A stretch of DNA of 64,000 bases, taken from assembly GCF_000283155.1 (NCBI RefSeq), contig NW_004454175.1, forward strand, positions 1,736,730 to 1,800,729, read 5' to 3'. Source of the stretch: Ceratotherium simum simum. Its lineage: Eukaryota; Chordata; Mammalia; Perissodactyla; Rhinocerotidae. Every line of letters begins with the position of its first letter. Position 1 is the stretch's first letter. Shown piece after piece: positions 1 to 12,530 of the stretch. A model generated the notes under the pieces. The model was not told the DNA's origin. It made no database searches and saw only the letters and a program-made list of their open reading frames with translations. The translations under genes were made by a program, and so were the position numbers.

Positions 1-245
1 GCAAAATAAGCCAGAAAGAGAAAGACAAACATAGTATGATCTCACTCATATGTGGAATATAAACCAACACACGGACAGAGAAAACTGTATTGTGGTTACC
101 AAGGGCAACGGGGGTAGGGGGTGGGCACAAGGGGTGAAGGGAGACATGTAAATGGTGATGGACAAACAAAAACGTACAACCAAAAATTTCACAATGTTAT
201 AAACTATTAAAACATCAATTTAAAAAAATTGGATTGTCCAACATA
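1..245 (+). repeat. L1 3' end fragment
   Basis: The segment has the 'tgatctcactcatatgtggaatataaa' type sequence (split here as tgatctcactcatatg and tggaatataaa), then a 'ggttaccaagggcaacggggg' type run and an A-rich tail near 235-262. This is the familiar terminal part of young mammalian L1 3' UTRs. The 5' part lies outside the window. Confidence 0.6.
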
Positions 246-266
246 AAATAAAATAAAAAAAAATTC

Positions 267-515
267 AGGGGGCTGGCATGGTGGCGCAAGCAGTTGAGTG
301 CACGCACTCTACTGTGGCGGCCCGGGGTTCGCCGGTTCGGATCCCAGGCGCGCACCGACACACTGCTTGTCAAGCCATGCTGTGGCGCCGTCCCATATAA
401 AGTAGAGGAAGATGGGCATGGATGCTAGCTCAGGGCCAGTCTTCCTCAGAAAAAAGAGGAGGATTGGCATCAGATGTTTGCTCAGGGCTGATCTTCCTCA
501 CAAACAAACAAAAAA
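267..515 (+). mobile_element. ERE-type SINE, class A
   Basis: Full-length tRNA-derived head (gtggcgcaagcagttgag, then a B-box-like ggttcggatccc), body with 'cccatataaagtagagg', and the doubled 'gatgttagctcaggg' tail module, ending in an A-rich tail. Class A means this head, body and two-module tail throughout this annotation. Confidence 0.9.
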
Positions 516-1474
516 TTCAGTTTCACTTAAGAATTTCCTTGATGAAGCAGTTTAAAAAGTATTAATTTTACTAAATCGCGACATTTGAGTACGTGTCTTT
601 CTAATATTCTGTGTGACAAAACAGGCAGTGACCATTAGGCACATCTGCTGCATCCTGACGTCTGATGGTGTCTTGAGAAAAAGCACATGTGAGATTATGC
701 GAGCTGTGAGCGGAACTAGCTGCAATTTTCATAAACACCATTTCACCGGAAAGAATGACTGACAAACTAGGACTACGCAGACTTGGGTATCTGGCAGATA
801 TTTTCTTGAAAATGAACAGAGTGAGTTTGTCACTTCAAGGAAAATAACTGACAGTATTCATTGCCAGTCATAAAATTCAAGCTTTCAAGTGAAAATTATA
901 ACTTAGGGAAATTTGTATCCATGACCATGAGCTTGACAGTTTGTTAATATTTAAAGACTTTTCTGATGAAATCGATGGTGATATTAAACAAAGTGATTTG
1001 TTGATATATTGTATGATAAAATGTGTTAACATTTGGAAGATTTGCCCAACTCAATGTACTACCATTTTTGAAATGACAAAAGCGTGGGTAAAAGATCCAG
1101 TCAAAGTACACGATAGACCAATGGATTTTAACGTAACAGAGTAGAAAATGTTCATTGAAATAGTTTCAGAGTCTACACTGTAATTTACCTTTAAGGAACT
1201 ACCACTTGTCAAGTTTTGGTGTAGTATGAAAAAATATCCACAACTATTTGAAAATATTATTAAAATATTTTCCCCTTTTCCAACTACATATCTGTATGAG
1301 ATCAGATTTTCTTCATATACTACAATCAAAACATATTGCAACAGATGATTACAGATATGAGCTTTCTTTTAAGGTAGACATTAAAGGGTTTGTAAAAATG
1401 AAAAGAATGCCACTCTTCTCACTACATTTAAAAATATAGCTATTTTTCATAAAATATTGTTTTTGCTAACATGT
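516..1474. other. Unique intronic sequence
   Basis: A+T-rich, no repeat family or exon recognised. Short open frames here have no splice sites or familiar residues. Confidence 0.6.
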
Positions 1475-1655
1475 AATGGGTTTATTATTATTTTTAAATC
1501 AATTGATCTTTTTTTTAAATTTCTCAATTTTACTTTCAAATACAGTAAACAGTAATACATATAACCCACATAAACAAATGTTCCTTAGGTCCCTCAATAA
1601 TGTTTAAGAGTGTAAAGGGGTCCTGAAATTAAAAAGTTTGAGAACCACTGGCCTA
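1475..1655 (-). repeat. hAT-type DNA transposon remnant
   Basis: Read on the minus strand it starts with the CCAGTGGTTCTCAAAC-type terminus common to Charlie-like non-autonomous elements and continues with 'aggacccctttacactctt'. The subfamily is not certain. Confidence 0.5.
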
Positions 1656-1689
1656 AGACAATAACTAGTAGATAGCAGTACATTTTGTT

Positions 1690-1915
1690 GCACTGAACAC
1701 TTACAATGTGCTGGGCTTTTGTTAAATGCTTTTACACTTATTTCATTTATGCCTCACAACCACCTTATAAAGTAGGTATTATTACTATCATCATTTTATA
1801 GATAAGAAAACCAGTACTGGGAAGAGATCAAGGCATTTGTTTAGTCACAGGCAGCAGAGCCAGTACTTGAGCAAGAGATCATGTGACTCCAGATCGCATG
1901 CTCCTAACCACTACT
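1690..1915 (-). repeat. MIR SINE
   Basis: The reverse complement of MIR is recognisable: a 'cacttacaatgtgctgggc' part, 'cctcacaaccaccttataa', 'ttttatagataagaaaac' and a final 'cctaaccactactgac'. It is old and diverged. Confidence 0.7.
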
Positions 1916-2592
1916 GACAATATCATAAAAGGATGCTAGTTTAGAAACAAGATAAACAATGCAAAGCCAGGTGACTACATTTAAAAACATCAAGGCAATA
2001 AGAAGGAGCCAAAATACAAAGCCCTTTGGGTTGGGGACTGAAGGGAGACAACCTAAGGAGGTTCATGTGAGCAGAAGAAAGGCCAGGACAACTTCTCAGA
2101 GGCAGAATGTAGATGTTTGAGGAAATATTTCAAGCGTAGCCCACAAGGATACAACAACTATCACTAGGCTGAAGAGTGAATAATAAAATCCCTGAGATGT
2201 TTCTTTAACGTCAAGATCAGCTTCCAAGGATAGCAGAGATAAGCCATATCCCTTATGCTCAGGTTCATTCATGATGCTATTAAAGTCTTCTTGCTCTGTT
2301 GTTTCCCTGTAGCTCAAGCTTGAGTATAACCTTCAATGAAATGTTTAGGATATTCTCTGGTTCCCATGTCCAATGAGAGTTTCCACCTCATTAAATCCAT
2401 CAACTCTAAGAAGTGCCTCCTTTCAGGCCCACAGTAGGGTGATATCCTGAAGCTTCATCATCCTGATTGATTAGTAACAAGGGCATTTACTGGCTGCTAA
2501 ATTTTAAGGAGTCCCGTACGGTCAAGAACACTAATCCCTTCCCAATTTCAAATTTTCCTAAGCTAAAAATTCCTGTTAGAATATGCAAACAT

Positions 2593-2839
2593 GGGGCCAG
2601 CCCGGTGGCGCAAGAGGTTGAGTGCGCGCGCTCCGCTGCGGCGGCCCGGGATTCGCTGGTTCGGATCCCGGGCGCGCACCAACGCACCGCTTGTTAGGCC
2701 ATGCTGTGGCGGCGTCCCAGATAAAGTGGAGGAAGATGGGCATGGATGTTAGCCCAGGGCCAGTCTTCCTCAGCAAAAAAGAGGAGGATTGGCATTGGAT
2801 GTTAGCTCAGGGCTGGTCCTCCTCACAAAAAAAAAAAAA
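2593..2839 (+). mobile_element. ERE-type SINE, class A, CpG-rich young copy
   Basis: Near-complete copy whose head still has almost all CpGs (gcgcgcgctccgctgcggcgg). The flanks carry a TSD of about 11 bases (tatgcaaacat / tatgcaaatat). Little decay suggests recent insertion. Confidence 0.93.
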
Positions 2840-3118
2840 GTATATGCAAATATACTTTCTACAATCTTGAAATTTTCACTTCCTATAATATTTAAACCAT
2901 GGATCACTTTTGTTAGGGGTGATGAAACCAGCAAACAGCCACTGATGATGAAGTGGCTAGGAACTAAAGTTTTCTTTTCCTTTTTGCAATTACTGATTGT
3001 AGCTTTTGGTTGTTCCCCTGCCCACTGTTAACTATGCTATTTAGGCAATATGCTATCTGACTCCCACTCGGTTCCTATAGATAACATCTTCTTGAAGCCT
3101 GGGTCACCATAGTAATAG

Positions 3119-3563
3119 ATGTTTGAGCTGTTTTTCAGGAATTAGAGCCCCTTGTCCACTTCAGGCCGGTTGAGACCACCAACCCATCAACTGAGCCCGC
3201 GCACATGTCTGATAAGCGACCCTTTGACGTTAAGGGGTTAAAAACTCCACCCTCATGCCAACAATGCCATTTTGTGAACATGCATCCTATGAAGAGGCAT
3301 GAAGTCTGACTACGCTTGCGCAGATCATCAATTACCTCACCTCTCCTCACCTCCGGTCACCTATCTCCACACTTCAGACCACCTTGCTTTGCCCCCTACC
3401 CCATAAATATCCCAGAGTCCCTATTTTTGGGGAGGCAGATTTGAGACTTGTTCTCCCGTTTTCCTCGCTTGGCTGCCTTGTGATTAAACCCTCTCTCTGC
3501 AATCTCGTCGTCTCGGTGTTTGGCTTTCTGGGCGGCGGGCAAAAATTAACCTGGTTTGGTAAC
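3119..3563 (+). mobile_element. Solo ERV LTR (class I type)
   Basis: The unit has LTR layout: a promoter-like 'cccataaatatccc' near 3400, an R-like region 'gagacttgttctcccgtttt', a polyadenylation signal ATTAAA at about 3483 followed by a pyrimidine-rich segment, and a final 'ggtttggtaaca'. No viral coding sequence adjoins it. The left boundary is uncertain and I could not settle a TSD. Confidence 0.55.
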
Positions 3564-4404
3564 AGTGATTTAAAAAATGAGTGATCTAGGATTGGAAAGG
3601 AAAAAAGAAGGGGAAGTAGGTGGCAGAGTTGTAGCCCTAGTTTTAGCAATGCAGCATTCAGACAAACAATGGAAGTTAAGGCAGAGAAAGCAAGGTGAAC
3701 CTTGGAACTGTTCTCCTTACTGGGAGGAAGGAAGGGAGGCCATAAAGTCAGGTTGGTGTTCATCTGTGTGTAATACGTTCAGTGTTGAGACTGAGGAATT
3801 AAGCTATATAACTCTATTAGAGAGAAGGTTTGAAAAATTCTGACTCAGTTATGCATATGGAAAACCAGAAATAGAAAAATATAACCTCTTAGTATGCACA
3901 ATATCTGCAGCAATGGAAAACGGTATTTTCCAGAGTTGATTGGGCTGCTGTCCAACCATGCCTCCTTCCTATCATAACCCATGCTTCAACATACGGTACA
4001 CAGAACTACAGTGACTCAACATTTTGCTAGATCATAAAACAGAAAACACGCATATGAAACACAGTTATTAGTATTTTAGATTCCACAGAATACTGTGGTC
4101 TTGCATGACAGCAATGGACCAACTTAGGCTGCTCAAAGGCCTGTCACAAAACACAATTTTCTTAGGAAGGGCAGAAACCTGGAACAGAAGCTGACAATAT
4201 ATCCATCAGGGTCAGGAAAATTAATGATTGAAACAATGTTCTGGGATATTTCTCCATGAACATATCAAATAAGCAAAAGAACAAGGATGCCTGGGCGCTT
4301 CACCCCTGGGTACTTAGGAGGAAGAGGAATTATACGTTGTTTGCCAGACTGGTGTGAGTTTCAGGACTGACTATGAGAACATGCCTCACTTTGTGTTACT
4401 AGCT

Positions 4405-4510
4405 TTGGCAGTGCAGGGTAGTGGTTACAAGCGTGGGCTCTGGGGGTTTGGAAACCTGCTTCTATTAGCACTTACTAATTTTAAGTCTGACCTTGGGCAA
4501 GTCAATTGGA
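4405..4510 (+). repeat. MIR fragment
   Basis: The 'tagtggttacaagcgtgggctctggg' type start (tagtggttac, then gcgtgggctctgggg) and 'ctgaccttgggcaagtcaa' are the 5' half and core of MIR. Confidence 0.65.
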
Positions 4511-4857
4511 CAAATTAACATTAGCTGTTATTAATTATTATTAGCAAAAAAAATTTTTTAACTTGATTCTTGAGGTACCTGATATTAAGGAAATTTCTAG
4601 GAACAGAAATGTAGATGTCACTAGTAAGATTTTCATATACAGTTTTCAGAACATGTAAGATGCCATAACCTAACCCATTACAGAGTAACATTGCTTTTTG
4701 TCATTCTGCAATGAGCATTTCCTAAGCTACTGAACATTTTCTGTAGGATGAATGGCAAAAAGTTTAACAAAAAGTGTTATGTGATGTGGAGCCCGCTGTC
4801 CAATTTGAATCCAGCCAACATTTATCTGATATGATTTCAACCCCCATGCACATGACA

Positions 4858-4945
4858 ATTTTATATATATATGACAATATGTGACATATAAATGATAATA
4901 TATGTATGTGTTTATATATAAAAAATGACAATTCTATATATATAA
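4858..4945. repeat. AT-rich low-complexity tract
   Basis: Alternating TA runs with interspersed 'gacaat' words. Similar short (TA)n runs lie near 5876, 6244 and 11468. Confidence 0.8.
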
Positions 4946-6369
4946 AATCAAGCATGGAGCACAGTGGAAAAACAGGTACTGGATAAAGTCACATGAAGAA
5001 ATGTATGAGTTACAGCAGTACAAGGGATCTTGTATACGAGCTAGAACTCAATGAATTCCTACCAGCTCTAATGGGAACCGAGGACTACCACGGTTTCTCA
5101 AGATGCCATACTTTAAAGAATTTTCCAAAATGTCCTTATTTAAAAGATATCACTTCTTCTTTTCCCCAATTCTACTTCAGTACTCAGAAAGAACACTGTG
5201 CCAATGCCCAAGATACTTCACCCATGAAATGTTATATAGTCTAATAGGTTTACCAAAATGAAGAGTTAGCTATCAGTTTGTGTTTAAACATCTAAATAAT
5301 CTTCTTTTGTTTCACTCCAGACTTGATGCAGCTTTCTAATAAGCAATCTTATTTGTTATTCGAAAAGCAGACTGAGTGATTTATGTCATGCAGCTGTGAA
5401 CAAGCATTTTGTTTAAAATACTGTCTGCATGCTTTACTGCACTAACATTGTTAGAATGCCCTCAAGGATGCTCAATACTAGGATTGGAAAACAAAAGGTC
5501 ATTGTCACTGGAAAATGAAAAAAGACTTATCTGATTCAAACCAACATCAAGCACAGAGAAATGACAGCAATAGAAAAACATTTTCATGTGCCTTTATCAG
5601 TCTGCAGGAGAGAATTATTTATCTCTAATAAGGCTTTTAAAATTCTAGTAATATATCAACAAAAATGAATTTTTACAGTTCACAAGTGACAATTAGATCA
5701 AATTCTGTTTTCTCATAAATTTTTAAATATTTGGTATATCCTTGAAAGTCAATGCAAATATGCTAATCATGTTTTCCCAGCAACAATGAAATGCTCAAAA
5801 ATAAAGGTAAAATAATATTATTTTATTCATATCATTAATACACACATATATGAGACTGGTTTCTTTGATGCACAAATATATATATATGAAATAAACAATT
5901 TCAAAAACTTGAGTTTTCAGTACAAAACATGTGCCTGTAATTTTAAAGAAAATTATCTTGATTTTGTATGTGAATATGCCATAAGAAATGATAAAAAGGA
6001 CATAGAACATATTGACACAAGCTAGATCGCCCGCTAGAGTTAACTGTTCTAAAAAACTTGCCTAATAGACAAGGAAAATAATTTCTGAATTTTATTAGTA
6101 AATGTAATATCTTCTGAAAGCACAAGAAGTTTTAAGAAAACTCAGAGTGGCAAACAAATGCATATTATTCACCATTTCATGCCTCTACTGCTCAGCAGTA
6201 AAATGCTGATACCATTAGAATCAAGCCAAACTAAACCTTAAAAATATATATATATATTTATAGCATAAATGCAAGCGTTCCTTCTAAAAGGAAAGTATAT
6301 GGGGGGGCTAGAATGCGGGAGAATGGTTCTTTTTCATCTGAGAGTTAAATTTTCATTTCTGTGAATTTT

Positions 6370-6715
6370 TCTCTCAATTTTTTATTTTGAAAATAGCCAA
6401 ACCTACAAAAAAGTTGAAAGAATAGTACAAGAACACCAGTATATCTTTCACCTAAAATCACTGATCGTTAACGTTCTGCCCCATTTGTTACCTTCTCCTC
6501 CCTCTTCTCTCTACATATCTCCCCAGACAATTTCAGAGCAAGTTGCAGGCATCACAAAACTTTACTCATCAATAGTTCAGCATGTATCTCCCAAAGATAA
6601 AAACACTCTCCTACACAACCACAAAACCATTATCATGCCCAAGAAATTAGCCCTCTGTGAGCCAGGAAAACTAGTCATCACCACTTACTACCTAGGTCCA
6701 TGAAACTTTTTTATT
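6370..6715 (+). repeat. Old L1 3' UTR fragment
   Basis: Contains 'aagttgaaagaatagtacaa', 'gcaagttgcaggcatcac' and 'ctcctacacaaccacaaaac', all typical of old mammalian L1 3' UTRs. The same type of sequence continues at 8890-9560, so one or two related L1 ends are broken up here. Confidence 0.5.
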
Positions 6716-6881
6716 TTTGTATATTTAAGTTACTTTATGAATAATTTACAGATGTAAGAATAAAAGGACAGTGAAAAACAACATATTAGACATTTAATAA
6801 AAATTTAAACATGCAAGCCCAAATTTTATTCCATATTTTCCTGTTTTGAAGATCATATGCCCCAAACAGGCAGCATTCTTT

Positions 6882-7117
6882 TTTTGTGTGTGTGTGAGGA
6901 AGATCAGCCCTGAGCTAACATCCATGCTAATCCTCCTCTTTTTGCTGAGGGAGACTGGCCCTGGGCTACCATCTGTGCCCATCTTCCGCCACTTTATGTG
7001 GGACGCCGCCACAGCATGGCTTGACAAGCAGTGCGTCGGTGCGCGCCTGGGATCCGAACCCGGGCCGCCAGCAGCAAAGCCCATGCACTTAACCGTTATG
7101 CCAGGGGGCTGGCCCCC
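6882..7117 (-). mobile_element. ERE-type SINE, class A
   Basis: Complete copy in reverse orientation with a T/GT-rich tail at its left. A 14-base TSD aggcagcattcttt is exact on both sides (6868-6881 and 7118-7131). In sense with CHN1. Confidence 0.95.
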
Positions 7118-7119
7118 AG

Positions 7120-7625
7120 GCAGCATTCTTTGAATGCAACTGCCCACCGACTGCCATGCATGAGCCTGTGACATATCTACTTTGTAAATACTAACTCCAG
7201 GTTTCAAATACATCTCTAACAGATTCTAGCTTGTCATTGCTCTGGTTCTTCTTCTTGTATTTGCACTGTCAAAATACAATGAAGGGGCCGGCCCGGTGGC
7301 GCAAGCGGTTAAGTGCGCGCGCTCCGCTGCGGCGGCCCGGGGTTCGCTGGTTCGGATCCCGGGCGCGCACCGACGCACTGATTGGCAAGCCATGCTGTGG
7401 CGGCGTCCCATATAAAGTGGAGGAAGATGGGCACAGACGTTAGCCCAGGGCCGTCTTCCTCAGCAAAAAAAGAGGAGGATTGGCGGATGTTAGCACAGGG
7501 CTGATCTCCTCACACACACAAAAAAAAATACAATGAAGATTTCATATTTCAAAAACATTTTAACGTTCTAGCTTATTGTTGTTTCTGGTTTTTCCTCTTA
7601 CACTTACTTGCATCTTCAAAACAAA
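7120..7625 (+). repeat. Old L1-like end, interrupted by a SINE
   Basis: The parts outside the SINE (7132-7283 and 7525-7625) align with 9400-9560, including 'ttgtaaatactaa', 'tttcaaatacatctctaa' and a 'ctggttcttctt' segment. The 'ctagctt...' segment occurs twice here (about 7228 and 7568). Confidence 0.5.
7284..7524 (+). mobile_element. ERE-type SINE, class A, young copy
   Basis: CpG-rich head, intact body and tail. Exact 13-base TSD aaaatacaatgaa at 7271-7283 and 7525-7537. It lies within an old L1-like sequence that has an uninterrupted relative at about 9.4 kb. Confidence 0.95.
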
Positions 7626-8057
7626 ACACTTTTAAAAACTCAGATGGCTCCTAATTTTGTTCAAGAGAGGAGAGTCATCTTCTTCACTCATAATTGCAAA
7701 ACTTTCATTTTTAGATTTATCAAAACTAATTAAAACCACCAAGCCCATAAATTTGTTCATTTCTACATCATCTATTTCCTTTCCGTCACTTTTGTACAGA
7801 CATCTGTCTTAGGTATTTGTCCACTTAAGAACTGCACCAGGTATTATTTTGGTGCATAAACATCATGAAGGATGAAAAAACGTCAACTGTCTTATTAGCA
7901 AAACAGGATGGTTCAGATTCTTGCTGCAAAATATGATGCAACAAAATCCTTCCTGTTGAATGACTGGATTTGAATACCTTATTTCCTTTTTTCCTTAGAC
8001 ACATATTATTCATCATCAATTCCTGAGTTTGAGAAAATTCACCTACGACATTAGTTG

Positions 8058-8250
8058 ATAAATTTTTTCTGTAAGAGGCCAGATAGTATTTTAGGCTTTG
8101 CAAGCCAAACAACCTGTATCTCAACTACTTAACTCTGCCTTTATAGTAGGAAAGTAACCATAAACGATATGTAATTGAGCAGACATGGTTGTTCCCAATA
8201 AAACTTCACTTAGGAATACAGGCAGTAAGCCAGCTTGCCCACCCTGGATC
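8058..8250 (+). repeat. hAT-type DNA transposon remnant
   Basis: Reads 'tctgtaagaggccagatag', 'attttaggctttgcaagcc', 'aactacttaactctgcc' and 'caataaaacttcacttag' in order. This is a well-known non-autonomous Charlie-type element; the exact name is not certain. Confidence 0.7.
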
Positions 8251-8889
8251 TTGGACATCACCATTCAATGATTTATATGCTGAAATTTCTTCTGTATGAT
8301 AAATTTAACCATCATCATTAGAGTCTAGAGTGCTGTTATCTGCTCATCTTCTGATTTATCTAATAATTGTGAAATGTCTTCCTCTGTCAAAATATTTTTC
8401 TTTGCCATTATGGGCTGAAAACAAAAAAATTCTAAATTTCCAATTATGTTCAATGAAGCGTGTTCAATGAAATTTTAACAAAACACAACTACAAAGACAG
8501 TATTTCCAGGCTTCTTTTATACCTTCTTGAAAGATGATGTAATACTTTGGGCAACGCAAAAAGAAAACTGAAGGATCACACAACAGTGATCACGTATTTC
8601 ACAACTGCAGTATTCTTCTGTCTTCTTGTTAATCTTTTTTCTTTTATCATAATTGAGAATGACTGATAAGTAATGATAATATAATTCCTAGGATGATGAA
8701 CTGGCAAAATGCTTCAGATATAAGAAAAAGATCATAAAAACCCCTTAGTGTATCATGGATTTATAAAGAAACTCACACAGTAATTGCGAGATATTGTTCT
8801 ATTAAAAAAATAAGTAATAATATTTTTCCTTTGTTCTTTAGATAGTTAGAACTGCTCAAAAAAGAAACTCAAAAATTAACATTGAGTAC

Positions 8890-9560
8890 AAAACACCCTG
8901 GTGGTCTAATGGTATATCAAGGTTTAAACATATCATCAAATATCCCCAATTATGTAAAAAATGTCCTTTTGGGTTTTTTTGGTTTTTTGATCCAGGATCC
9001 AATCCAGGTTCAGGCATCACATTTGGTTACCAGGTCTCCACAGTGTTCTTTAACCAAGAACATTCCCACTCCTCTAGCTTCTTAAAAAATCTTTCTTGAC
9101 AATGACATTTTTTAAAAATCTGGACCACTTGTCTCGTACTAGAATGCCCACATTCTGTATCTCTGTGATTATTTCCCTGTGCCTCAGATCAGGACCCACT
9201 ACATAATTTTCAAGTCCCTGATTCAAAAATTATTAAGATTTTCGAGATGGCAACAGCAGAGATTTACACCAAAAGCAGATTTTTCTGAGTGCAGAGTCCT
9301 GTGCGACTGTATAGGTCACACACTCATGGAGTCAGCCCTAATTCAGGTTAAACATTTCTGCGAGCCTACTACACAGATGATGATTCACACTTCCCACCGC
9401 ATCACATTAGGAGACACATCCATTTTGTAAATACTAATTCCAGGCTTCAAATACATCTCTAATCAGTTCTAGTTTATCATTACTTCTGGTTCTTCTTTTT
9501 GCCCTTGCATTTGTCAAAACGCAATAAAGATTCTAGATTTCAAATACATCTTAAATAACT
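8890..9560 (+). repeat. Old L1 3' UTR fragment
   Basis: Has the series 'gatccaggatccaatccagg', 'catcacatttggttacc', 'gacaatgacattttttaaa' and 'attaggagacacatcc', an order typical of old L1 3' UTRs. The right end (9410-9560) is the uninterrupted relative of 7150-7560. Confidence 0.5.
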
Positions 9561-9744
9561 TCTGCTAGTGTGAAATGTAGTTAACAATACATGATAATTT
9601 TAAACCGTTCTCAGTATACTATTTCCTATCCTTCCAGACTGACTACAATAATAAAATGTTTTCAAAATACTCTGAAAATCAAAATGATAGCCAAACTTTT
9701 AGTGACTCAAGAGAAGAAAATCCAGATCACTACCAATCAGATAA

Positions 9745-9960
9745 AACCTCATTCATCTATTCATCCACCCATCAAACATGTATTAAGTACCAACTATGGA
9801 TGAGACCTAGGGCTAAACTACACAGAAATAAATATGAGTAAGACACAGTTCCTATACTTGAGAATTCCATAGTTTAGGGTTGAAGAAAGAGATTAAAAAC
9901 CACAATGCAGAGTGAGAAATGCTAAAATAGAGCTGCTCATGGATACCAGGAGAGCCCATT
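9745..9960 (+). repeat. Unresolved old interspersed repeat
   Basis: Starts 'tattcatccacccatcaaac', then an 'attaagtaccaactatggatg' type line (attaagtaccaactatgg), and a 'acagttcctatacttgagaa' part. It matches the opening of the longer copies at 20480, 22810, 39440 and 47925. I could not name the family. Confidence 0.4.
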
Positions 9961-10380
9961 TCAATCCCAGACTTGCCATTTTCTGAATTTTATGAACACC
10001 CAGCATACTTTACATAGGATTCAGTGGGGTTACATTGAAACAGAAAGTGCTTTGGAAACAAAATTAAGTGATATAGAAAAATGAGAGGTATTATCATCAT
10101 CAATCATAACAACTTGTGCTTGATACGCAGAGTAATTATTTCATTTGATAAAATACTCACAAGCAATGGGAGGTTTTCTGGATTACACGCTAAGTATTTA
10201 TCTTAAAAGAAGGCAAAATCGACTTAATAACATCACTCAAGCCAGATTCTCAGTCCTCCATTCTTTTTTTTCTACAGTCAACCCAGGAAACCTGTCTATT
10301 GGAAGGCTCTGGTCATCCGTAACCCAAGTGGTATAAAGCAATATTTAGGATATACACAGGATTAATGTGGCACATCTTTT

Positions 10381-10627
10381 TTTTTTTTTTTTTGCGAGGA
10401 GGACTAGCCCTGAGCTAACATCCAATGCCAATCCTCCCCTTTTTTCTTGAGAAAGATTGGCCCTGGGCTAACATCCATGCCCATCTTCCTCTACTTTTAT
10501 ATGGGACGCCGCCACAGCACGGCTTAACAAGCGGTGCGCCAGTGCGCGCCCAGGATCCGAACCTGTGAACCCCGGGCCGCCGCAGCAGAGTGTGCACACT
10601 TAACCGCTGCGCCACCGGGCCAGCCCC
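10381..10627 (-). mobile_element. ERE-type SINE, class A
   Basis: Complete reverse-oriented copy with a poly-T tail at the left. The TSD tgtggcacatctttt is exact at 10366-10380 and 10628-10642. Confidence 0.95.
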
Positions 10628-10642
10628 TGTGGCACATCTTTT

Positions 10643-12515
10643 TAAAGCAATTTTATGTCGAGATTTAAAATTTGGGAATTTTTATATTCACCAGCTGACT
10701 CTCTTCTCTGGGGGAACGGGAGATTATGAAAGCCCTAAGAGCAGAAATGCTTCCGTACAAAAAAATAACTGGAACTATTGGCATGTTTATGTTATTAGAG
10801 TATTATTCTTGTCGTCAAGCCTATGTGAGCAATAAAAGCTAACGCTCGGAGAAAAAGACAGGCACTGACCAACACAACCCTGCTATCTTCAGTCCACCAA
10901 GAAGGGGGAAGGACCCAACAGCAAGATTCAGGAGAAAAAAAAAGTTTTCACCCTCGGAACCAATGTTTGGTTTCTTTGCTTATTTATTTGAAACAAAAAA
11001 AAAAACCCAAAACCCACACACTCCCACATATTAGTTCAATTTCCCGCTGCAACTGCATTTGATCAGGTTTATAAACACTACATTTAGTTCCACTTCTCTG
11101 ATATCACAAGTTCCCACAACATAAAAATATCTGAAGTCCTGTTTTTGCATGTTAAGTTTTACGGCCTGTATTCATTATGATTTTAAAACTGTTTTCAAGT
11201 GGGCGCATGCATCATAAAAAGAAAAAGGTTGAATTAAGCTTAAAGTACATTTGGAAGTACAAATGATTTAAAAAAAGAAAGTCAGATGAGGTGTACCTGG
11301 TTTCCTAATGGTGATTAGGATGCTATGCTTTTCCTCAACCACAACTAATGAATCAGTAATAATTAGCAGCTGTCATCTAAAAAACATAAGATGTACTAAA
11401 ATAATGATTTTTTTAAATGGGTAAACTGTTGCGAACTAGCAAATGAACCTAACCCTTTATATTTCTTATATATATATATATAAACCTGCAATGAAACTAT
11501 CACTCTTCCAGTGATTTGTAATCATGTAAATTTTGAAGGAAAAACCCCAAAGATATTCTTTAACTAAACAGAAAATATGTCTTAGCTAGGAACAATAAAG
11601 TAAGAAGCTCAACTTCAAGCTAATTTGAAAATTTAAAAACTGCTTAAAGCTTCCATACAGGTCAGTTTGAGAATCACCTTGGAATGTAAAATCTGGCCAA
11701 ATTTTGTGCTTTGGATAAAGTCTAATCCACACTTGGCAAAAGGAGGAATCCAAATTAGAGAAAGGTGACATCATCAATTGATATCTTTTAAAGTGCTCAA
11801 AGATCTATTTAAGCAACTGACTGAGGAAGCTCATCTGGCTCTTCAACTTCACGTTGGATAAGAATTCTAATGATTTGGTTTTTGTTCACATATTTATAAT
11901 AATAACATCTATGCAGACGTCATTTTGCAAAGTGTTTGATGATAAAGTAAGAGTTTTGAGATCAACTAAAAAATTCATGGGCATATACCCAGAGATTGGC
12001 CTAAAAAGAAAACAGGAAGAATTTTGTGAAGGTTCTCAGCATCAAGGCCATTGAGCACCCCAGAAGCCACTGTATCATTCACAGAACCATTCTCTTTTGT
12101 CACTGAAAACATTCCTTTCACAAATATTTTTTGAGACAATAAAAGATGTTAACTTGTGAATATGTGACTTTCAGTTTTCCATATGACAAAGCAATTTAAC
12201 TTCTCAGCAGATAACGCATCTACTGAAACTCTCACTATGTGAAGCATAAAAACACTGCTCAGGCTATTCAGCATCCCTCCTGATGACCGCCTAAACATAT
12301 CTCACAAAGAAATTTAAAAAAAAATTCTTCATTCGTGTTAACAGATTTTTATGAGTCTGAACACTATTTAATTCAATGCAGTTTTCCAAAAGAGACAGCT
12401 CAATTCATCAGCATTTTGTACATTAACTAAGGAAAGCAATATGATCTGATGATATGGAATAACATTAAAAATGGACAAATTATGGACTAGACTATCAAAA
12501 TTCACACTAATTTTT
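10643..12515. other. Unique intronic sequence
   Basis: No repeat or gene recognised beyond a short (TA)n run near 11468. Confidence 0.55.
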
Positions 12516-12530
12516 AAGATACAACATTTA

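Larger units (their letters stand above)
3564..6369. other. Mostly unique intronic sequence
   Basis: Apart from the MIR piece and the AT tract listed, nothing is recognised. The 83-codon open stretch at 4993-5244 has no family signature and is probably chance. Confidence 0.55.

Noticed and set aside
7284..7524. tRNA-like A and B boxes in the ERE SINEs
   Set aside because: The heads derive from a tRNA and keep Pol III box-like words, but they do not fold as complete tRNA genes and carry SINE bodies and TSDs.
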